Shown: positions 26,397-35,708, numbered from the stretch's first letter. The stretch is 64,000 bases of DNA from a virus (IMGVR_UViG_3300010883_000013:20944-84943), one strand, 5' to 3'. Numbers and translations are program-made. The notes: generated by a model from the letters alone, not told the origin.

Positions 26397-27323
26397 ATGA
26401 CAGTTAGAACTCCTCTTATACTAGATGGGTCGAATAATCTCATAGAGATGACAACGGCTCAAATAGACGCAGTTAAAGATAGATGTAGATATTTGTATGG
26501 AGCCTCTCCATCTGTTACACTATCACGTGTTGCGTCTTCTGGTGGGTTGGGTAATCTTTCTGATACACGTAAACAAGCTGGTGCAGTGTCAACAAGCACA
26601 ACAGCATTACCAGATGAAGCAACCACGGCGGAACCATCTACAGTTACAGTCCAACGTGCTCATATTACTGAAACTAGAACCGATACAACGGCTACGGCAG
26701 ATACTAATAGTGTTGCATTTCCAGTCTATCAGACAAGTGGTGATATCCAAGCCATGACTTTAACTGATGTTTATGATACATTTATCTACCCTTCTATTGA
26801 TACGATCACAGGTGCCGCTGGACAACCAGGAACATATTACATTCATACAGCCACAACATTAAGTGGATATAGTGCAGTATCTACAGACATAGTATATGCC
26901 GATACAAGAGCAGATACCACTCTATATACTGCGGCTGAAATAGAAGAGACATTAGACCAACCTACTACAGTTACTAACTACTATCTTCTGGCGGCTGATA
27001 ACATTGCGGCTCCTTCTATGTCACAGATGTTGTTTATCAGAAACGCAGATAAGAATATAGAACAATATACTCAGGCAGAGATGGATGCGTGGCTACAGAA
27101 CTGTATGAAACATGCCGCATCAGAGATCGTTGGGAGTAAAATATCATACAATCTTAATGGCACTGGAACTAATCTAGGATCTGGTATGGCAGATACTATC
27201 CTTAATGGCGATGGTGATCACCAAACACGTTACGTTGGTCTTGATGACTATCGTGCACAGGAATTCCCTAACGGTTCTGCCGTTACTGCTTCAACCCACA
27301 GACTTAAAATGGAACAGGTGTAA
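26397..27323 (+). CDS. Virion structural protein, unknown
   Basis: Encodes 308 residues, Thr/Ala-rich with few charges. The N-terminus (TPLILDGSNNLIEMTTAQID) and a later similar phrase (MLFIRNADKNIEQYTQAEMD, about 220-239) look like an internal duplication around a central beta region containing SVAFPVYQTSGDIQAMTLTD (about 101-120). Starts five bases after the fibre gene and ends one base before the next start. Probably a fibre-associated or baseplate protein; no family recognised. Confidence 0.65.
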   Translation: MTVRTPLILDGSNNLIEMTTAQIDAVKDRCRYLYGASPSVTLSRVASSGGLGNLSDTRKQAGAVSTSTTALPDEATTAEPSTVTVQRAHITETRTDTTATADTNSVAFPVYQTSGDIQAMTLTDVYDTFIYPSIDTITGAAGQPGTYYIHTATTLSGYSAVSTDIVYADTRADTTLYTAAEIEETLDQPTTVTNYYLLAADNIAAPSMSQMLFIRNADKNIEQYTQAEMDAWLQNCMKHAASEIVGSKISYNLNGTGTNLGSGMADTILNGDGDHQTRYVGLDDYRAQEFPNGSAVTASTHRLKMEQV

Positions 27324-27324
27324 A

Positions 27325-27834
27325 ATGACAATACACAATTTAGAAATCAGCACAGCACACTTCACTAACAATGAACGTACCGAGATTGAGGCAATGCTTT
27401 TTGCTGAAGAATCGACTGAAGATCATGTGGTTCTTATTCCCTTTCACATCGAAGCTAAGGCTGGAGATGCTGATTATGAGTGGTTGACAAGTAAGATCGA
27501 CATCGACATCATTCACGAAAACACTTTCAACAAGTTCCGTAGAGAGAACGAAGCATTCAAAGAGATGATCATTGCCACTGGCAAAGAGATGGAACTTATT
27601 TATGAGGGCGAAGGTGTAGATAATAACCTACACGAAGCGTTGGTGGATACACTATTTGAACCATATGACGATGATGATATGAAAGAAAAGTTGTTTCTAA
27701 CAAAGCTCAGAATATTTGAAATGGACATTATCAAAACGAGTAAAGACCGTGAGACTAAGGCGAAGCTTAGAAAGGCTAAAACCTTTATTGACGTTGTGAA
27801 GTATACAACAATGCTCCTCTCACCCGAAGTATAG
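27325..27834 (+). CDS. Acidic helical protein, unknown
   Basis: Encodes 169 residues from the ATG at 27325; the frame extends further left but only across the previous gene. It is acidic (many Glu/Asp) and predicted largely helical, with EPYDDDDMKEKLFLTKLRIF near 105-130. Composition is unlike the fibre proteins before it and suggests a soluble chaperone or assembly factor, possibly for those fibres. It is the last gene of the rightward block and overlaps the end of the converging glycosyltransferase gene by 15 bases, with no terminator seen between them. Confidence 0.7.
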   Translation: MTIHNLEISTAHFTNNERTEIEAMLFAEESTEDHVVLIPFHIEAKAGDADYEWLTSKIDIDIIHENTFNKFRRENEAFKEMIIATGKEMELIYEGEGVDNNLHEALVDTLFEPYDDDDMKEKLFLTKLRIFEMDIIKTSKDRETKAKLRKAKTFIDVVKYTTMLLSPEV

Positions 27835-28593
27835 ATCAAACTTCTTATGAACAAAGTGTAGAAAGTGTGCGGCAGATGTAATCTGTTGCTCATTATGATC
27901 TACTATGAAGTTCCAAGACATTCCAATATTAGTAAACGGTAGGTTATCTTTCTCTATAATATATGATATTATGACTTCATTGTTTAATTCCCAACTCTTA
28001 GTCATTTCGGGCATATATAGGCTATCTTCTAATGACTCATCGAATGTGAGTACAGCCTCTACAGATCTCTCTGCAAAGTTTAGGTTAGCAATACAATCAG
28101 AGTTCATTAATAGAACACCTGTGTTGATGCAACTTTCACTTCCATATATGTCGTGTAAGAGAAGCATGGCCTTCTTGTTAAGGGCTTTGCTATACATGTC
28201 CATGGCATCCCAAGCAAAATTATCTCTAAATCTATGTTTGATAATTTCTGGATCCATAGCAACATCTATGTTAAAAGCGCATATGGTGTTTAGATCAAAC
28301 TTATCGAAGATGTTCACTGTAGTATTCGGTATGACATCAAAATCTAGGTACATTACTTGATCGTACTTATGTCTCAACTCCTCAAACATGTTAAGCTTTT
28401 CGAATTGTACGTCAATGTAGTCTGTTGAGTTTGGTTTGAATATCTTATAGTCTGCGCCACACAGATCTGCATATTCTCTCTGCTTATTTTCTAACTGATC
28501 CGCATACTTAGCGAACTGTTGTCGTTTGATATCGGGCACAGAAGCATGATCATCAAGATCATTTCTATATAAACTGAATATTATTCTTTTCAC
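27820..28593 (-). CDS. GT-A fold glycosyltransferase (GT8-like)
   Basis: Encodes 257 residues. The N-terminal half has the nucleotide-sugar fold of family GT8-type enzymes, ending in VMYLDFDVIP with the metal-binding DxD at 84-86. The region SCINTGVLLMNSD (about 154-166) is the typical acceptor-side strand-turn, and a terminal AHFLHFVHKKFD supplies a His that often completes metal binding. It would transfer a sugar from a nucleotide donor in the cytoplasm. Last gene of the leftward accessory operon; paralogous to the next gene upstream. The acceptor cannot be told from sequence. Confidence 0.75.
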   Translation of the reverse strand: MKRIIFSLYRNDLDDHASVPDIKRQQFAKYADQLENKQREYADLCGADYKIFKPNSTDYIDVQFEKLNMFEELRHKYDQVMYLDFDVIPNTTVNIFDKFDLNTICAFNIDVAMDPEIIKHRFRDNFAWDAMDMYSKALNKKAMLLLHDIYGSESCINTGVLLMNSDCIANLNFAERSVEAVLTFDESLEDSLYMPEMTKSWELNNEVIISYIIEKDNLPFTNIGMSWNFIVDHNEQQITSAAHFLHFVHKKFDLYFG

Positions 28594-29419
28594 ACCATTG
28601 CCTCACATAGTCAAAGTCCTTACTAATACAATGTACAAACTTTGCTTCTTTAGTTATATAGCTCCACTTGTCCATAAGGTGGTGCCATTCTCCTAACTCC
28701 TGATAAGGAACTTCGTTTAGATATGTCTTAACCCCCCATACAGTTTCGTTATCATAACCAAACATGTAACTGATGGTATCGGGATAGAACTCATCACATA
28801 TCATACCTTCCATCGTGTCAAGAGTTTCCTCAAAATCATCGAAGTATTTAAGTTGTTTTAGATGTTCTCGTTTTGCCCCCACTATCGCAGTGTTGAACAC
28901 ATCAGGTTGATCTACTCCCATACCATAGTCGGATATGAGACATTTACTGTTCCACATCTTAGCCATAGGAGACCTCACACTATGTGTGTATGAAAGGGTT
29001 GCTTGCTTGGTGACAGGCATTTGTCCATTGGCAGTACCAGTCATAACAGCAATACCTTTAGACAGATCTATCTCCTCAAAGAAGTTTAGATCTGTCATTG
29101 GTATGACATCAATGTCTAGGTAAAGAACCTCATCATACTCTTCAGACAAGTCCATCATTAGACGGATCTTGTAAAAGTTGATGATATCATAGTAAGAGAT
29201 CTGTGGATAGTTATCCTCAAACCATTCAGCATATGTATCAAACGCTTCGTCTTTAGTGAAGTGTTTGTACTCTACACCTATCTTATTAGCATAATGTTTC
29301 TGACTTGTCAATAGCCAATCGTAATTATCGGCAAACTTCTCCTTGGAGCTGTGGTGTGATACCAATAATTCTGTGGGAATTTCAATGTAGAAACTGTATA
29401 TAACTCTACTGATAGCCAA
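28565..29419 (-). CDS. GT-A fold glycosyltransferase, paralogue of its neighbour
   Basis: Encodes 284 residues with DxD at 102-104 (VLYLDIDVIPMTDLNFFEEI) and the GT8-like phrase DVFNTAIVGAKREHL near 175. The layout matches the neighbouring gene, pointing to duplication. The reading frame has no early ATG; the best start is TTG at 29419, just inside the end of the upstream gene, with an AAAGG stretch before it. The ends overlap neighbours on both sides (28 and 14 bases), so the operon is translationally coupled. Confidence 0.7.
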   Translation of the reverse strand: MAISRVIYSFYIEIPTELLVSHHSSKEKFADNYDWLLTSQKHYANKIGVEYKHFTKDEAFDTYAEWFEDNYPQISYYDIINFYKIRLMMDLSEEYDEVLYLDIDVIPMTDLNFFEEIDLSKGIAVMTGTANGQMPVTKQATLSYTHSVRSPMAKMWNSKCLISDYGMGVDQPDVFNTAIVGAKREHLKQLKYFDDFEETLDTMEGMICDEFYPDTISYMFGYDNETVWGVKTYLNEVPYQELGEWHHLMDKWSYITKEAKFVHCISKDFDYVRQWCEKNNIQFI

Positions 29420-30182
29420 TTACCATAAACCTTTTATAACCATTAGTCATCATCATACTGCCTTTATATACAACCTCTGTTATTTCAGAAGTTTCGACAA
29501 GCTCATCTTCACTATTTACGCAGTTGACATGCTCCTCAAGGTGCGTCATGTTGTTACTTTGTAGCACATATAAACATGTTGGCTTTGGGTTCTTATCCTT
29601 AAACAGTTGAGGTAGTGGTGGCATATGTTCGGATGATGTATTGATTAGGACATCAATGCTATTAGATCTAGGATTATTATCCAAGAAATTTGCACAAGTG
29701 CCAATTAGTCGAACATCTTTATCTAGCTTCTTTTCGTTAGCAATCTGATGAAATACTGATATCGCATTTTCGTCAAGGTCGATATTTTCTATAAAGTCCA
29801 GATCGCCTTTAAAGATATCCAGAAGAATGTTGGTTAATGGAAATCCAAACCATCCACCCACTAATTGAATTCTTTTCTTTCCAACTGGATATGTGCCATC
29901 TTTCAATTTCCCCCCTTGTTTGAATTCGGAAACTTTACTCAACTCTTCTTTAAGCCACGTTTTGCTGACACTCTGATTGGGTGACATGCTGTCCCAAAAG
30001 TGAGGAATATCATAGTCCCTATTGATAGCAAACATCAGTGCTTTAAACTGTTCTGGTCTCATATGAGGTTGCAATAGATCTCTCACGGCATGAATAGATT
30101 TGCCCAAATCATCTACAACATCGTTCAGCTTCCATATACTATGCCAAGCATGTCTATTAATTCCAGTAATGTTCGAAACCAT
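29406..30182 (-). CDS. Putative SAM-dependent methyltransferase
   Basis: Encodes 258 residues from the ATG at 30182, chosen because GAGGG lies just ahead of it (an alternative ATG is at 30194). The central part has a Rossmann-like pattern: KKRIQLVGGWFGFPLTNILL followed by an acidic strand end (IENIDLDENAI) and a later DVLINTSSEHM, consistent with a class I methyltransferase (motifs I, II and IV). The N-terminal 90 residues are helical and unassigned. It lies between glycosyltransferase genes and could methylate a sugar or an amino acid-derived group. The family call is moderate. Confidence 0.5.
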   Translation of the reverse strand: MVSNITGINRHAWHSIWKLNDVVDDLGKSIHAVRDLLQPHMRPEQFKALMFAINRDYDIPHFWDSMSPNQSVSKTWLKEELSKVSEFKQGGKLKDGTYPVGKKRIQLVGGWFGFPLTNILLDIFKGDLDFIENIDLDENAISVFHQIANEKKLDKDVRLIGTCANFLDNNPRSNSIDVLINTSSEHMPPLPQLFKDKNPKPTCLYVLQSNNMTHLEEHVNCVNSEDELVETSEITEVVYKGSMMMTNGYKRFMVIGYQ

Positions 30183-30897
30183 TGTAACCCTCATTGTCTA
30201 ATATATAATCGTTTTCAGCCTTATCGCTCCAACGCTTTCGTCTCCACCCATTAAAGATACATATCGTATGGTCTTCACTGTAGTACAACTTCTCAGGGCC
30301 AGGAGTACCATATGTGTACCAATAATCATTCTCATCTATACCATATGCTCTTGAGTAGATCTCTCCCCTTGGGAAGAAAGTTAATTTTTCCCCATGATCG
30401 AAATTAAGATACGAATCAATTCCTCTATATTTCAGTAGATAGAATTCGATATCTGCGTGAAACGTATTCCATATTTCAGTAAGATCTCCGCTCCAAACTA
30501 AGACAGATGAGTTTAGATTCATGTCGAAACCCTTCTTAGCAATAGGCTCAATATCTTCCAACCAAGGTTTCCAATACGCCTTGATCATCATTAGTTTATC
30601 TTTTTCAACGTAATCTTTGTAGTGTGTTATATCGCCTTGGATTACATTGTCGAGATCAAAGAACATATTGACTTCATCAGTCGGTTGTTGGAACAAGACA
30701 AGCTTCCACCACCACACCTCAAGATCTAATGACAAGTCAAGAGGAATGATCTTAATGTCGGGATGAATGTTTGTAGGATCTTCGGTATGACACACGAATG
30801 TGAACTCCTCATGGAAGTTCTTACATACCATCTTGTATAGTCTATTCACATGCTCGTGACTAAACTTATCGCCCCACTTTACGCACGATATAATCAT
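30157..30897 (-). CDS. Putative glycosyltransferase with DLD motif
   Basis: Encodes 246 residues. A GT-A-like N-terminus (MIISCVKWGDKFSHEHVNRL) leads to EVNMFFDLDNVIQGDITHY, in which DLD (81-83) is the probable metal/nucleotide site, and the C-terminus has a His-containing strand (HTICIFNGWRRKRW). This resembles glycosyltransferase-like proteins found in capsule and glycan clusters. Overlaps both neighbours (26 and 32 bases). The donor and acceptor are unknown. Confidence 0.6.
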   Translation of the reverse strand: MIISCVKWGDKFSHEHVNRLYKMVCKNFHEEFTFVCHTEDPTNIHPDIKIIPLDLSLDLEVWWWKLVLFQQPTDEVNMFFDLDNVIQGDITHYKDYVEKDKLMMIKAYWKPWLEDIEPIAKKGFDMNLNSSVLVWSGDLTEIWNTFHADIEFYLLKYRGIDSYLNFDHGEKLTFFPRGEIYSRAYGIDENDYWYTYGTPGPEKLYYSEDHTICIFNGWRRKRWSDKAENDYILDNEGYNGFEHYWN

Positions 30898-32377
30898 TGA
30901 TTACCACCATATCCATTTTTGTTTTATTAAAAGTATATAGAGCTTCTTTAGGAGTCTCTACAATAGGCTCTTGACAGTTGAAGCTAGTGTTAAGTACCAT
31001 AGGAATGCCAGTGATCTTGTAGAATTCGCTAATCAACTCATGATACTTAGGGTTGTCTTCCTTACTAACAGTTTGTATTCTGGCAGTGTTATCTAGATGT
31101 GTAATACCAGGAACCTTATCAGATTTGACAGGACAGATCCTTGCCATGTACGGACTAGGCTGATTAGTATCAAAATATTCTTGGTAATGCTCTACAAGGA
31201 CAGACGGTGCAAATGGTCTAAAGTCTTCACGATTCTTAATGGTGTTGTTAATAATAGATTTGATCTCAGGGTTTCGTGGATCTGCAAGGATACTGCGATT
31301 ACCCAATGCCCTATGACCACTCTCAGACTTACCTTGGAACCAACCAACAATCTTACCATCAGCTATAGCCTGTGCTACCTCTTTAATATTAACTTTCTCT
31401 TCACCAACATAGTCATAATCTTCACCAGAATATACACTTGGTATATGTACATTATCGTTTAGAATATAGTCTGCATGCATGTAAGTACCAATCGACTGAC
31501 CTTCATCTCCAGGAGCAGGTGGCACATATACGTTATCCCAAGTCTTGGTTAGCATCTCATTCATGTAGCCATTGTATGCAACTCCACCAGATACACATAA
31601 GTTATCACTTGTTTTCAAAGCAAGTACATAGTCTCTAACACGTTCTTCAGTTGCTACTTGAAGTGTTTTGGCGATGTTTTCTGGCCTAAGTTGATGTAGT
31701 GATCTTAGTTTTCCCCAAGACATTCGGCTATCGGGTAACTTACCGAATTCCCAATATCTTTCTAAATGCATATGTATCTCATGACAGTATTCGCCATAAG
31801 CGGCTAACCCCATAAGTTTGCTTGCACCTAGATTACCAAATCCTAATTCTTTTGCGAAATGGTTCCAAAGGATTCCCATATTCATATCATCAGACAGATC
31901 TGTTATGTCACCGTTCTTATTCACGAAGATGCAATTGAACTTCCACCCCCTACCATCAATAGCAAGGATATCACTCTCTTTGTAACCAGATTGAAGAAAT
32001 GCATATGCCGCATGAGATTGGTGATGATCAATGTAATATTGATTACCTTCCATAGAATAGTCCCACAGGTTGGTGGGTGTAAAGTCTAAGAACTTTTGAG
32101 GGAATGCGGCATTATCAATCTGCTTCAACCCACCTATAGTTGTTGTGAAAGCAAATACCTCATGCTCATCAGGTTTGTATGTCTCATCATAGAACTTCTG
32201 CCCAGCACTGTTATCGTTTTGATTCATCTTATCTGCGGTGGTGTGATGAGGGTATGAATCGAAATGCCAAGGCACATTGTGCTTTAATCTACTATATCTT
32301 TCTACTTGATTGTGCCACACACCATCATACGTATTGTGATCGTGAGGACCATAAGATGCACTAAAGATAGTTTTCAT
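30866..32377 (-). CDS. O-carbamoyltransferase, NodU/CmcH/TobZ family
   Basis: Encodes 503 residues with both domains of the family. The YrdC/Kae1-like N-terminal domain has ASYGPHDHN, ERYSRLKHN, the metal-binding DHHQSHAAYAF (about 117-127) and LAIDGRGWKF (about 138-147). The C-terminal domain has GWFQGKSESGHRALGNRSIL (about 346-365) and REDFRPFAPSVL. These enzymes make carbamoyl-adenylate from carbamoyl phosphate and ATP and move the carbamoyl group to a hydroxyl, usually on a sugar. It is flanked by glycosyltransferases, so a carbamoylated glycan is a reasonable product. T4-like marine phages occasionally carry this gene in such islands. Confidence 0.92.
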   Translation of the reverse strand: MKTIFSASYGPHDHNTYDGVWHNQVERYSRLKHNVPWHFDSYPHHTTADKMNQNDNSAGQKFYDETYKPDEHEVFAFTTTIGGLKQIDNAAFPQKFLDFTPTNLWDYSMEGNQYYIDHHQSHAAYAFLQSGYKESDILAIDGRGWKFNCIFVNKNGDITDLSDDMNMGILWNHFAKELGFGNLGASKLMGLAAYGEYCHEIHMHLERYWEFGKLPDSRMSWGKLRSLHQLRPENIAKTLQVATEERVRDYVLALKTSDNLCVSGGVAYNGYMNEMLTKTWDNVYVPPAPGDEGQSIGTYMHADYILNDNVHIPSVYSGEDYDYVGEEKVNIKEVAQAIADGKIVGWFQGKSESGHRALGNRSILADPRNPEIKSIINNTIKNREDFRPFAPSVLVEHYQEYFDTNQPSPYMARICPVKSDKVPGITHLDNTARIQTVSKEDNPKYHELISEFYKITGIPMVLNTSFNCQEPIVETPKEALYTFNKTKMDMVVINDYIVRKVGR

Positions 32378-32903
32378 AGACGTATTTTCCTATTTTTTCA
32401 TGACCAATTTCAGACGGATGGTGATCAGTCTTGCTTATCATATCACTAGTATTCCATCTAAGCACTTTGTCTTGCACGGATATTCTTGCCCCAAGCTCTT
32501 CCTTATGTAGCAATTCAAGCATTTGAAGCGATATATATCTTATACCATAATGATTACATAATAGCTCTAACATACGCTTATATCTAGCGGTTCTTTTTAA
32601 ATGATATGAGATATCTCCACGAAGATCCACTCTATCGTTCATCCATCTTCCATGATTTTGATAATCTCTCCTTTGGGACTTAGACCATGCGGCAATTATC
32701 ATATCTGGCTTCACGGCATCAGATGCAAGGTAATCATATATGCTAGAGAAGATGTGTTCATTTCCAGAACCATTACGTGCTAAGTTTATGGTATCCATAT
32801 CCAACTTATCGGCAATGTAATGATACCAACGACTATTTATACCATCACTCTCAGGGTCGTGATTAGTAAAACTACACCCACTTACCAATAAGTTCTTACG
32901 CAT
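32361..32903 (-). CDS. SGNH-hydrolase-like protein
   Basis: Encodes 180 residues from the ATG at 32903 (GGGGA upstream; a longer frame from 32993 lies wholly inside the previous gene). The SGNH-type blocks are GCSFT (9-13, nucleophile Ser), LARNGSGNEH (41-50, with the Gly/Asn oxyanion residues) and DHHPSEIGH near the end, which supplies D-x-x-H. These proteins are esterases, for example acetyl- or acyl-transfer on glycans. A second protein of the same type lies at 37096. The family call is good but the substrate is unknown. Confidence 0.7.
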   Translation of the reverse strand: MRKNLLVSGCSFTNHDPESDGINSRWYHYIADKLDMDTINLARNGSGNEHIFSSIYDYLASDAVKPDMIIAAWSKSQRRDYQNHGRWMNDRVDLRGDISYHLKRTARYKRMLELLCNHYGIRYISLQMLELLHKEELGARISVQDKVLRWNTSDMISKTDHHPSEIGHEKIGKYVYENYL

Positions 32904-32904
32904 T

Positions 32905-33195
32905 CTATTCCCCACACCATATTTTACATTGAGATATGGTTTTGGTTTCATCTTTCCATGAATCTGGTAAGGTTTTAGTAAACCATTCTCCATTAATGAT
33001 ATCTTTCATATCATTGGTATGTATATTGTACTTTTCTTTGTTATCATTATATTCTTGCATAACCACCTCGTTGTTGGTTCTATCCTTTTGCTTTAGTTGC
33101 CAATCTTTGTTGGCAAGGTAACAACAAGGTAATACTTGACCATCTGGATTAACAAGTATTCTATTATCCTCTAACCACTTACACTTTATAACCAT
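32905..33195 (-). CDS. Stand-alone SPASM-like iron-sulfur domain protein
   Basis: Encodes 96 residues consisting only of what looks like a radical SAM C-terminal auxiliary cluster domain: KCKWLEDNRILVNPDGQVLP followed by CCYLANKD, with a terminal cluster ISQCKIWCGE. There is no radical SAM core. The gene directly follows a core-only radical SAM gene and overlaps its end by 17 bases with a shift of frame, so the two halves are made as separate but coupled chains. The same split occurs again at 35028/34682, which argues against a sequencing error. Confidence 0.7.
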   Translation of the reverse strand: MVIKCKWLEDNRILVNPDGQVLPCCYLANKDWQLKQKDRTNNEVVMQEYNDNKEKYNIHTNDMKDIINGEWFTKTLPDSWKDETKTISQCKIWCGE

Positions 33196-33856
33196 CAAGT
33201 ATCCTACTTTGTTCTAACTTTTGAGCATTACCCAATTCATCTGTAAAGTTAAATACTGCGCCCTTTTCCCATCGATCCGAAGGAGTAAACTCAATTGTGC
33301 TTGCTCCATGAGAACGCACCAACTCTTCTATTTGTTCAAGGTAGTCTTCGTTGTGTTTAAATACGATTGTACGTACTCTAGGTTTAGATCGTGTTTGTGA
33401 TATAGATTCCATATTAGCTAATACCTTTTTAAGGTCAGTATTTCTTCTATAGTGAGAATGCATCTTCTGGTCTATGCCATCAACAGCAAAGGTTGCGTGT
33501 AGCCTTCTGCCACCAATTATTCCTAAATTCCACCACCATTCTTCATCTCTTATACTTCCGTTAGTGTCTATGCTAATGGTGGCATTGCTGTTGTCAATAA
33601 TATATTGTATCATGCCCAACAGTTCTCTATTCATTACAGGATCGCCCCAAGTTCCACAGAACTCAAAGGAGTGATATCGAACTCTAGGTTTATCTAAATT
33701 ATAAGCCTTCTTAAAGGTTTCAAGATTCCATTGAATCAGAGGCAACCAATTTACTTTCCCTAGACCGTTAGGATCAGTTCTATGACACTGAGGACAGGCG
33801 GCATTGCAGTATGTCGATATGTCTAAGAATACGCTAAGGCCATGGGACTTATACAT
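33179..33856 (-). CDS. Radical SAM core protein (no SPASM domain)
   Basis: Encodes 225 residues with the cluster motif C17-x3-C21-x2-C24 (CNAACPQC). The next strand has FEFCGTWGDPVMN in place of GGEP, followed by TISIDTNGS and LHATFAVDGID, all normal for peptide-modifying radical SAM enzymes. The protein stops about where the core ends; its auxiliary cluster domain is the next gene. The start overlaps the previous radical SAM gene by eight bases. The substrate is unknown; neighbours suggest a sugar or small peptide. Confidence 0.85.
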   Translation of the reverse strand: MYKSHGLSVFLDISTYCNAACPQCHRTDPNGLGKVNWLPLIQWNLETFKKAYNLDKPRVRYHSFEFCGTWGDPVMNRELLGMIQYIIDNSNATISIDTNGSIRDEEWWWNLGIIGGRRLHATFAVDGIDQKMHSHYRRNTDLKKVLANMESISQTRSKPRVRTIVFKHNEDYLEQIEELVRSHGASTIEFTPSDRWEKGAVFNFTDELGNAQKLEQSRILDGYKV

Positions 33857-34682
33857 TCCTCATCTCATATTCGTTTAACATTTCTAATACCTTGACTGCC
33901 CTATAATGTCCTGTTGCCCCCAAATGCTCGGTACAATTAACGCAATACTTTTCATACTTAAACAACTTAAACGTCATCATCTTATGCAAGTTATCCTCGG
34001 TCACATCAAAGTGCCTAGACCCATTAATGAACTTCTTACTACAGTGTCGTATCTTCTTTATCTCAAAGTCAATCACAGGGACTGATGGGAACATAGAACA
34101 CATCTTCCTGTCTTCAACGGCGGCTTGTGATGTCGCATCATAGTCGGGGGATCTTGAATTGAACGGTTTTAATATAGTTGATGCGTGATCAATCTCTGTT
34201 AAATCGTGGTTCTCTCTATACTTGAAGTAGTTGGGAGTTTGAATTACGAGATTGTAGTTGTTGCATTCATTAGGCTGAATAAAAGGATAGTTACCTAGCT
34301 TTTCAATTCTATCTTCATGAAAGTCCAATACTAGATGCTCCATGTAAATGATATCTGGATCCTCAAGAATGTGTGGATAGAACTTTCTAATTAAAGAGTT
34401 TGATAGAACTGATATTATGAAGTTAGGATACTTACGGATTTCTGCAATGACTTCGTCAAGGTTCTTAATAAGTCCGGGCTCACCACCCAACAGATTTATC
34501 TTAGTGGGAAACGGAGCAAGGCCATCTAAACATGTTCTCAGGAACTCCATATCAACATGAAGATTGCGCATCTGTAGTGTCCACGCCGTGCAATAATGGC
34601 ACGATTTGTTACACGACTTACTTAGGTAGAAATCCACAGACTTGTAGTTACTACCATACAGATGCTTTGTGCCTAATTTCAT
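33849..34682 (-). CDS. Radical SAM protein with C-terminal cysteines
   Basis: Encodes 277 residues. Cluster motif C24-x3-C28-x2-C31 (CNKSCHYC) and GGEP at 66-69 (INLLGGEPGL) show a complete radical SAM barrel start. The C-terminal region has further cysteines (RHCSKKF, then YCVNCTEHLG) that could hold an auxiliary cluster. It starts as TAATG directly at the stop of the stand-alone SPASM gene upstream. Its place between two core/SPASM pairs suggests that three radical SAM reactions belong to one pathway. Confidence 0.87.
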   Translation of the reverse strand: MKLGTKHLYGSNYKSVDFYLSKSCNKSCHYCTAWTLQMRNLHVDMEFLRTCLDGLAPFPTKINLLGGEPGLIKNLDEVIAEIRKYPNFIISVLSNSLIRKFYPHILEDPDIIYMEHLVLDFHEDRIEKLGNYPFIQPNECNNYNLVIQTPNYFKYRENHDLTEIDHASTILKPFNSRSPDYDATSQAAVEDRKMCSMFPSVPVIDFEIKKIRHCSKKFINGSRHFDVTEDNLHKMMTFKLFKYEKYCVNCTEHLGATGHYRAVKVLEMLNEYEMRNV

Positions 34683-35038
34683 TAGGTGTGTTTACCCTTT
34701 TTCACTTCCCCAGTTTCGGTATCTATAAACAACTCTGCTTTATGTTGTGGAGATTCTCTCTTTTTACATATAGTATAACACACATCAAAGACATTATCGC
34801 CTTTTTCTAAGTTCTCTGCAAATTCAATCCACTCGTCTTGTAGGAAGATTTCTTCAACACTATCGTAATCATTAATGTTAGAAACAGCCACTAGATTCTT
34901 ATAGACAGGATCTCTCCTCACTCTATCGGTATCAGCCCAACAGCATGGAATGACTTCTCCCCTATTGGTTAAGCCAAAAGCCTCTTGCTTACCATTCATA
35001 CACTTAGGATCTATTTCAACATTATCTTTATTTTTCAT
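34682..35038 (-). CDS. Second stand-alone SPASM-like protein
   Basis: Encodes 118 residues without a radical SAM core. EIDPKCMNGKQEAFGLTNRG is followed by EVIPCCWADTD, the same x-G-x-V/E-x-P-C-C-x layout as in the protein at 32905, and a later pair of cysteines (FDVCYTICKKR, about 85-95). It overlaps the end of the core-only gene at 35028 by 11 bases. The C-terminal 25 residues are charged and probably disordered. Confidence 0.7.
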   Translation of the reverse strand: MKNKDNVEIDPKCMNGKQEAFGLTNRGEVIPCCWADTDRVRRDPVYKNLVAVSNINDYDSVEEIFLQDEWIEFAENLEKGDNVFDVCYTICKKRESPQHKAELFIDTETGEVKKGKHT

Positions 35039-35708
35039 TTTTCACAATCCTATCATTCTTTTTGTTAACGTCTTCGCTATACAAATCTAATCTCATAGCA
35101 GAGTTCTTAGGCTTTAACGGATCATCATGACTTCTCCACCGTGAAGATATGAGAGTCATAAACTCTACATCAATAGCCTTTGCCATTTTTAAAGCATCCT
35201 GTATGTGGTTCTCGTTATAACTGAATACGATGTACTGCCATACTGGTTTTGATACCAAGATACCTCTAGCAACTTCCATCATCCTATATATCTTTTCACC
35301 GTCTTGATTGATCCGATACATATTACTCTCTTCTGGCAATCCATCAATACCAAATATCCACCTAGCTTTGGGATTAGCGGCAAATGCCTTTGGATACCAT
35401 TTCTCAGGCTTTGCTCCCGATGCGTGATGAACACTCACACTACGTTTCATAACGGCAGTATGTTCAAGGATCTCAATAAATTTAGGGTGATGTACTGGAT
35501 CAGATACCTGTCCACAGAAGTTCAGATGTAGGAAGTGATCAGCTAACTTCTTAAAGTTATCAAGCGAAATGTCTTCGCCAGGAACTTTTATTCCATGGCG
35601 GATAAATGAACTCCACCGTTGACAACAAAGACACTCAAGGGGGCACCTATGAGTAATGTCTAAATTCATCTTCTTTCTAGAAAACATACTGTGCTGATCA
35701 GGTCTCAT
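35028..35708 (-). CDS. Radical SAM core protein (partner of the SPASM gene next to it)
   Basis: Encodes 226 residues. The cluster motif is C22-x3-C26-x2-C29 (CPLECLCC); a GGEP-equivalent LNFCGQVSDPVHHP and WIFGIDGLPEES follow, matching the layout of the protein at 33179 (FCGTWGDPV and FAVDGID). The two are therefore probably paralogues, each with its own detached SPASM partner. The frame ends soon after the barrel. Overlaps the upstream unknown gene by 11 bases. Confidence 0.82.
   Translation of the reverse strand: MRPDQHSMFSRKKMNLDITHRCPLECLCCQRWSSFIRHGIKVPGEDISLDNFKKLADHFLHLNFCGQVSDPVHHPKFIEILEHTAVMKRSVSVHHASGAKPEKWYPKAFAANPKARWIFGIDGLPEESNMYRINQDGEKIYRMMEVARGILVSKPVWQYIVFSYNENHIQDALKMAKAIDVEFMTLISSRWRSHDDPLKPKNSAMRLDLYSEDVNKKNDRIVKNEK

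Noticed and set aside
33179-33195. Broken radical SAM-SPASM gene caused by a frameshift
   Set aside because: The same core/SPASM split occurs a second time at 35028/34682 and both small genes have plausible starts, so two separate genes are more likely.
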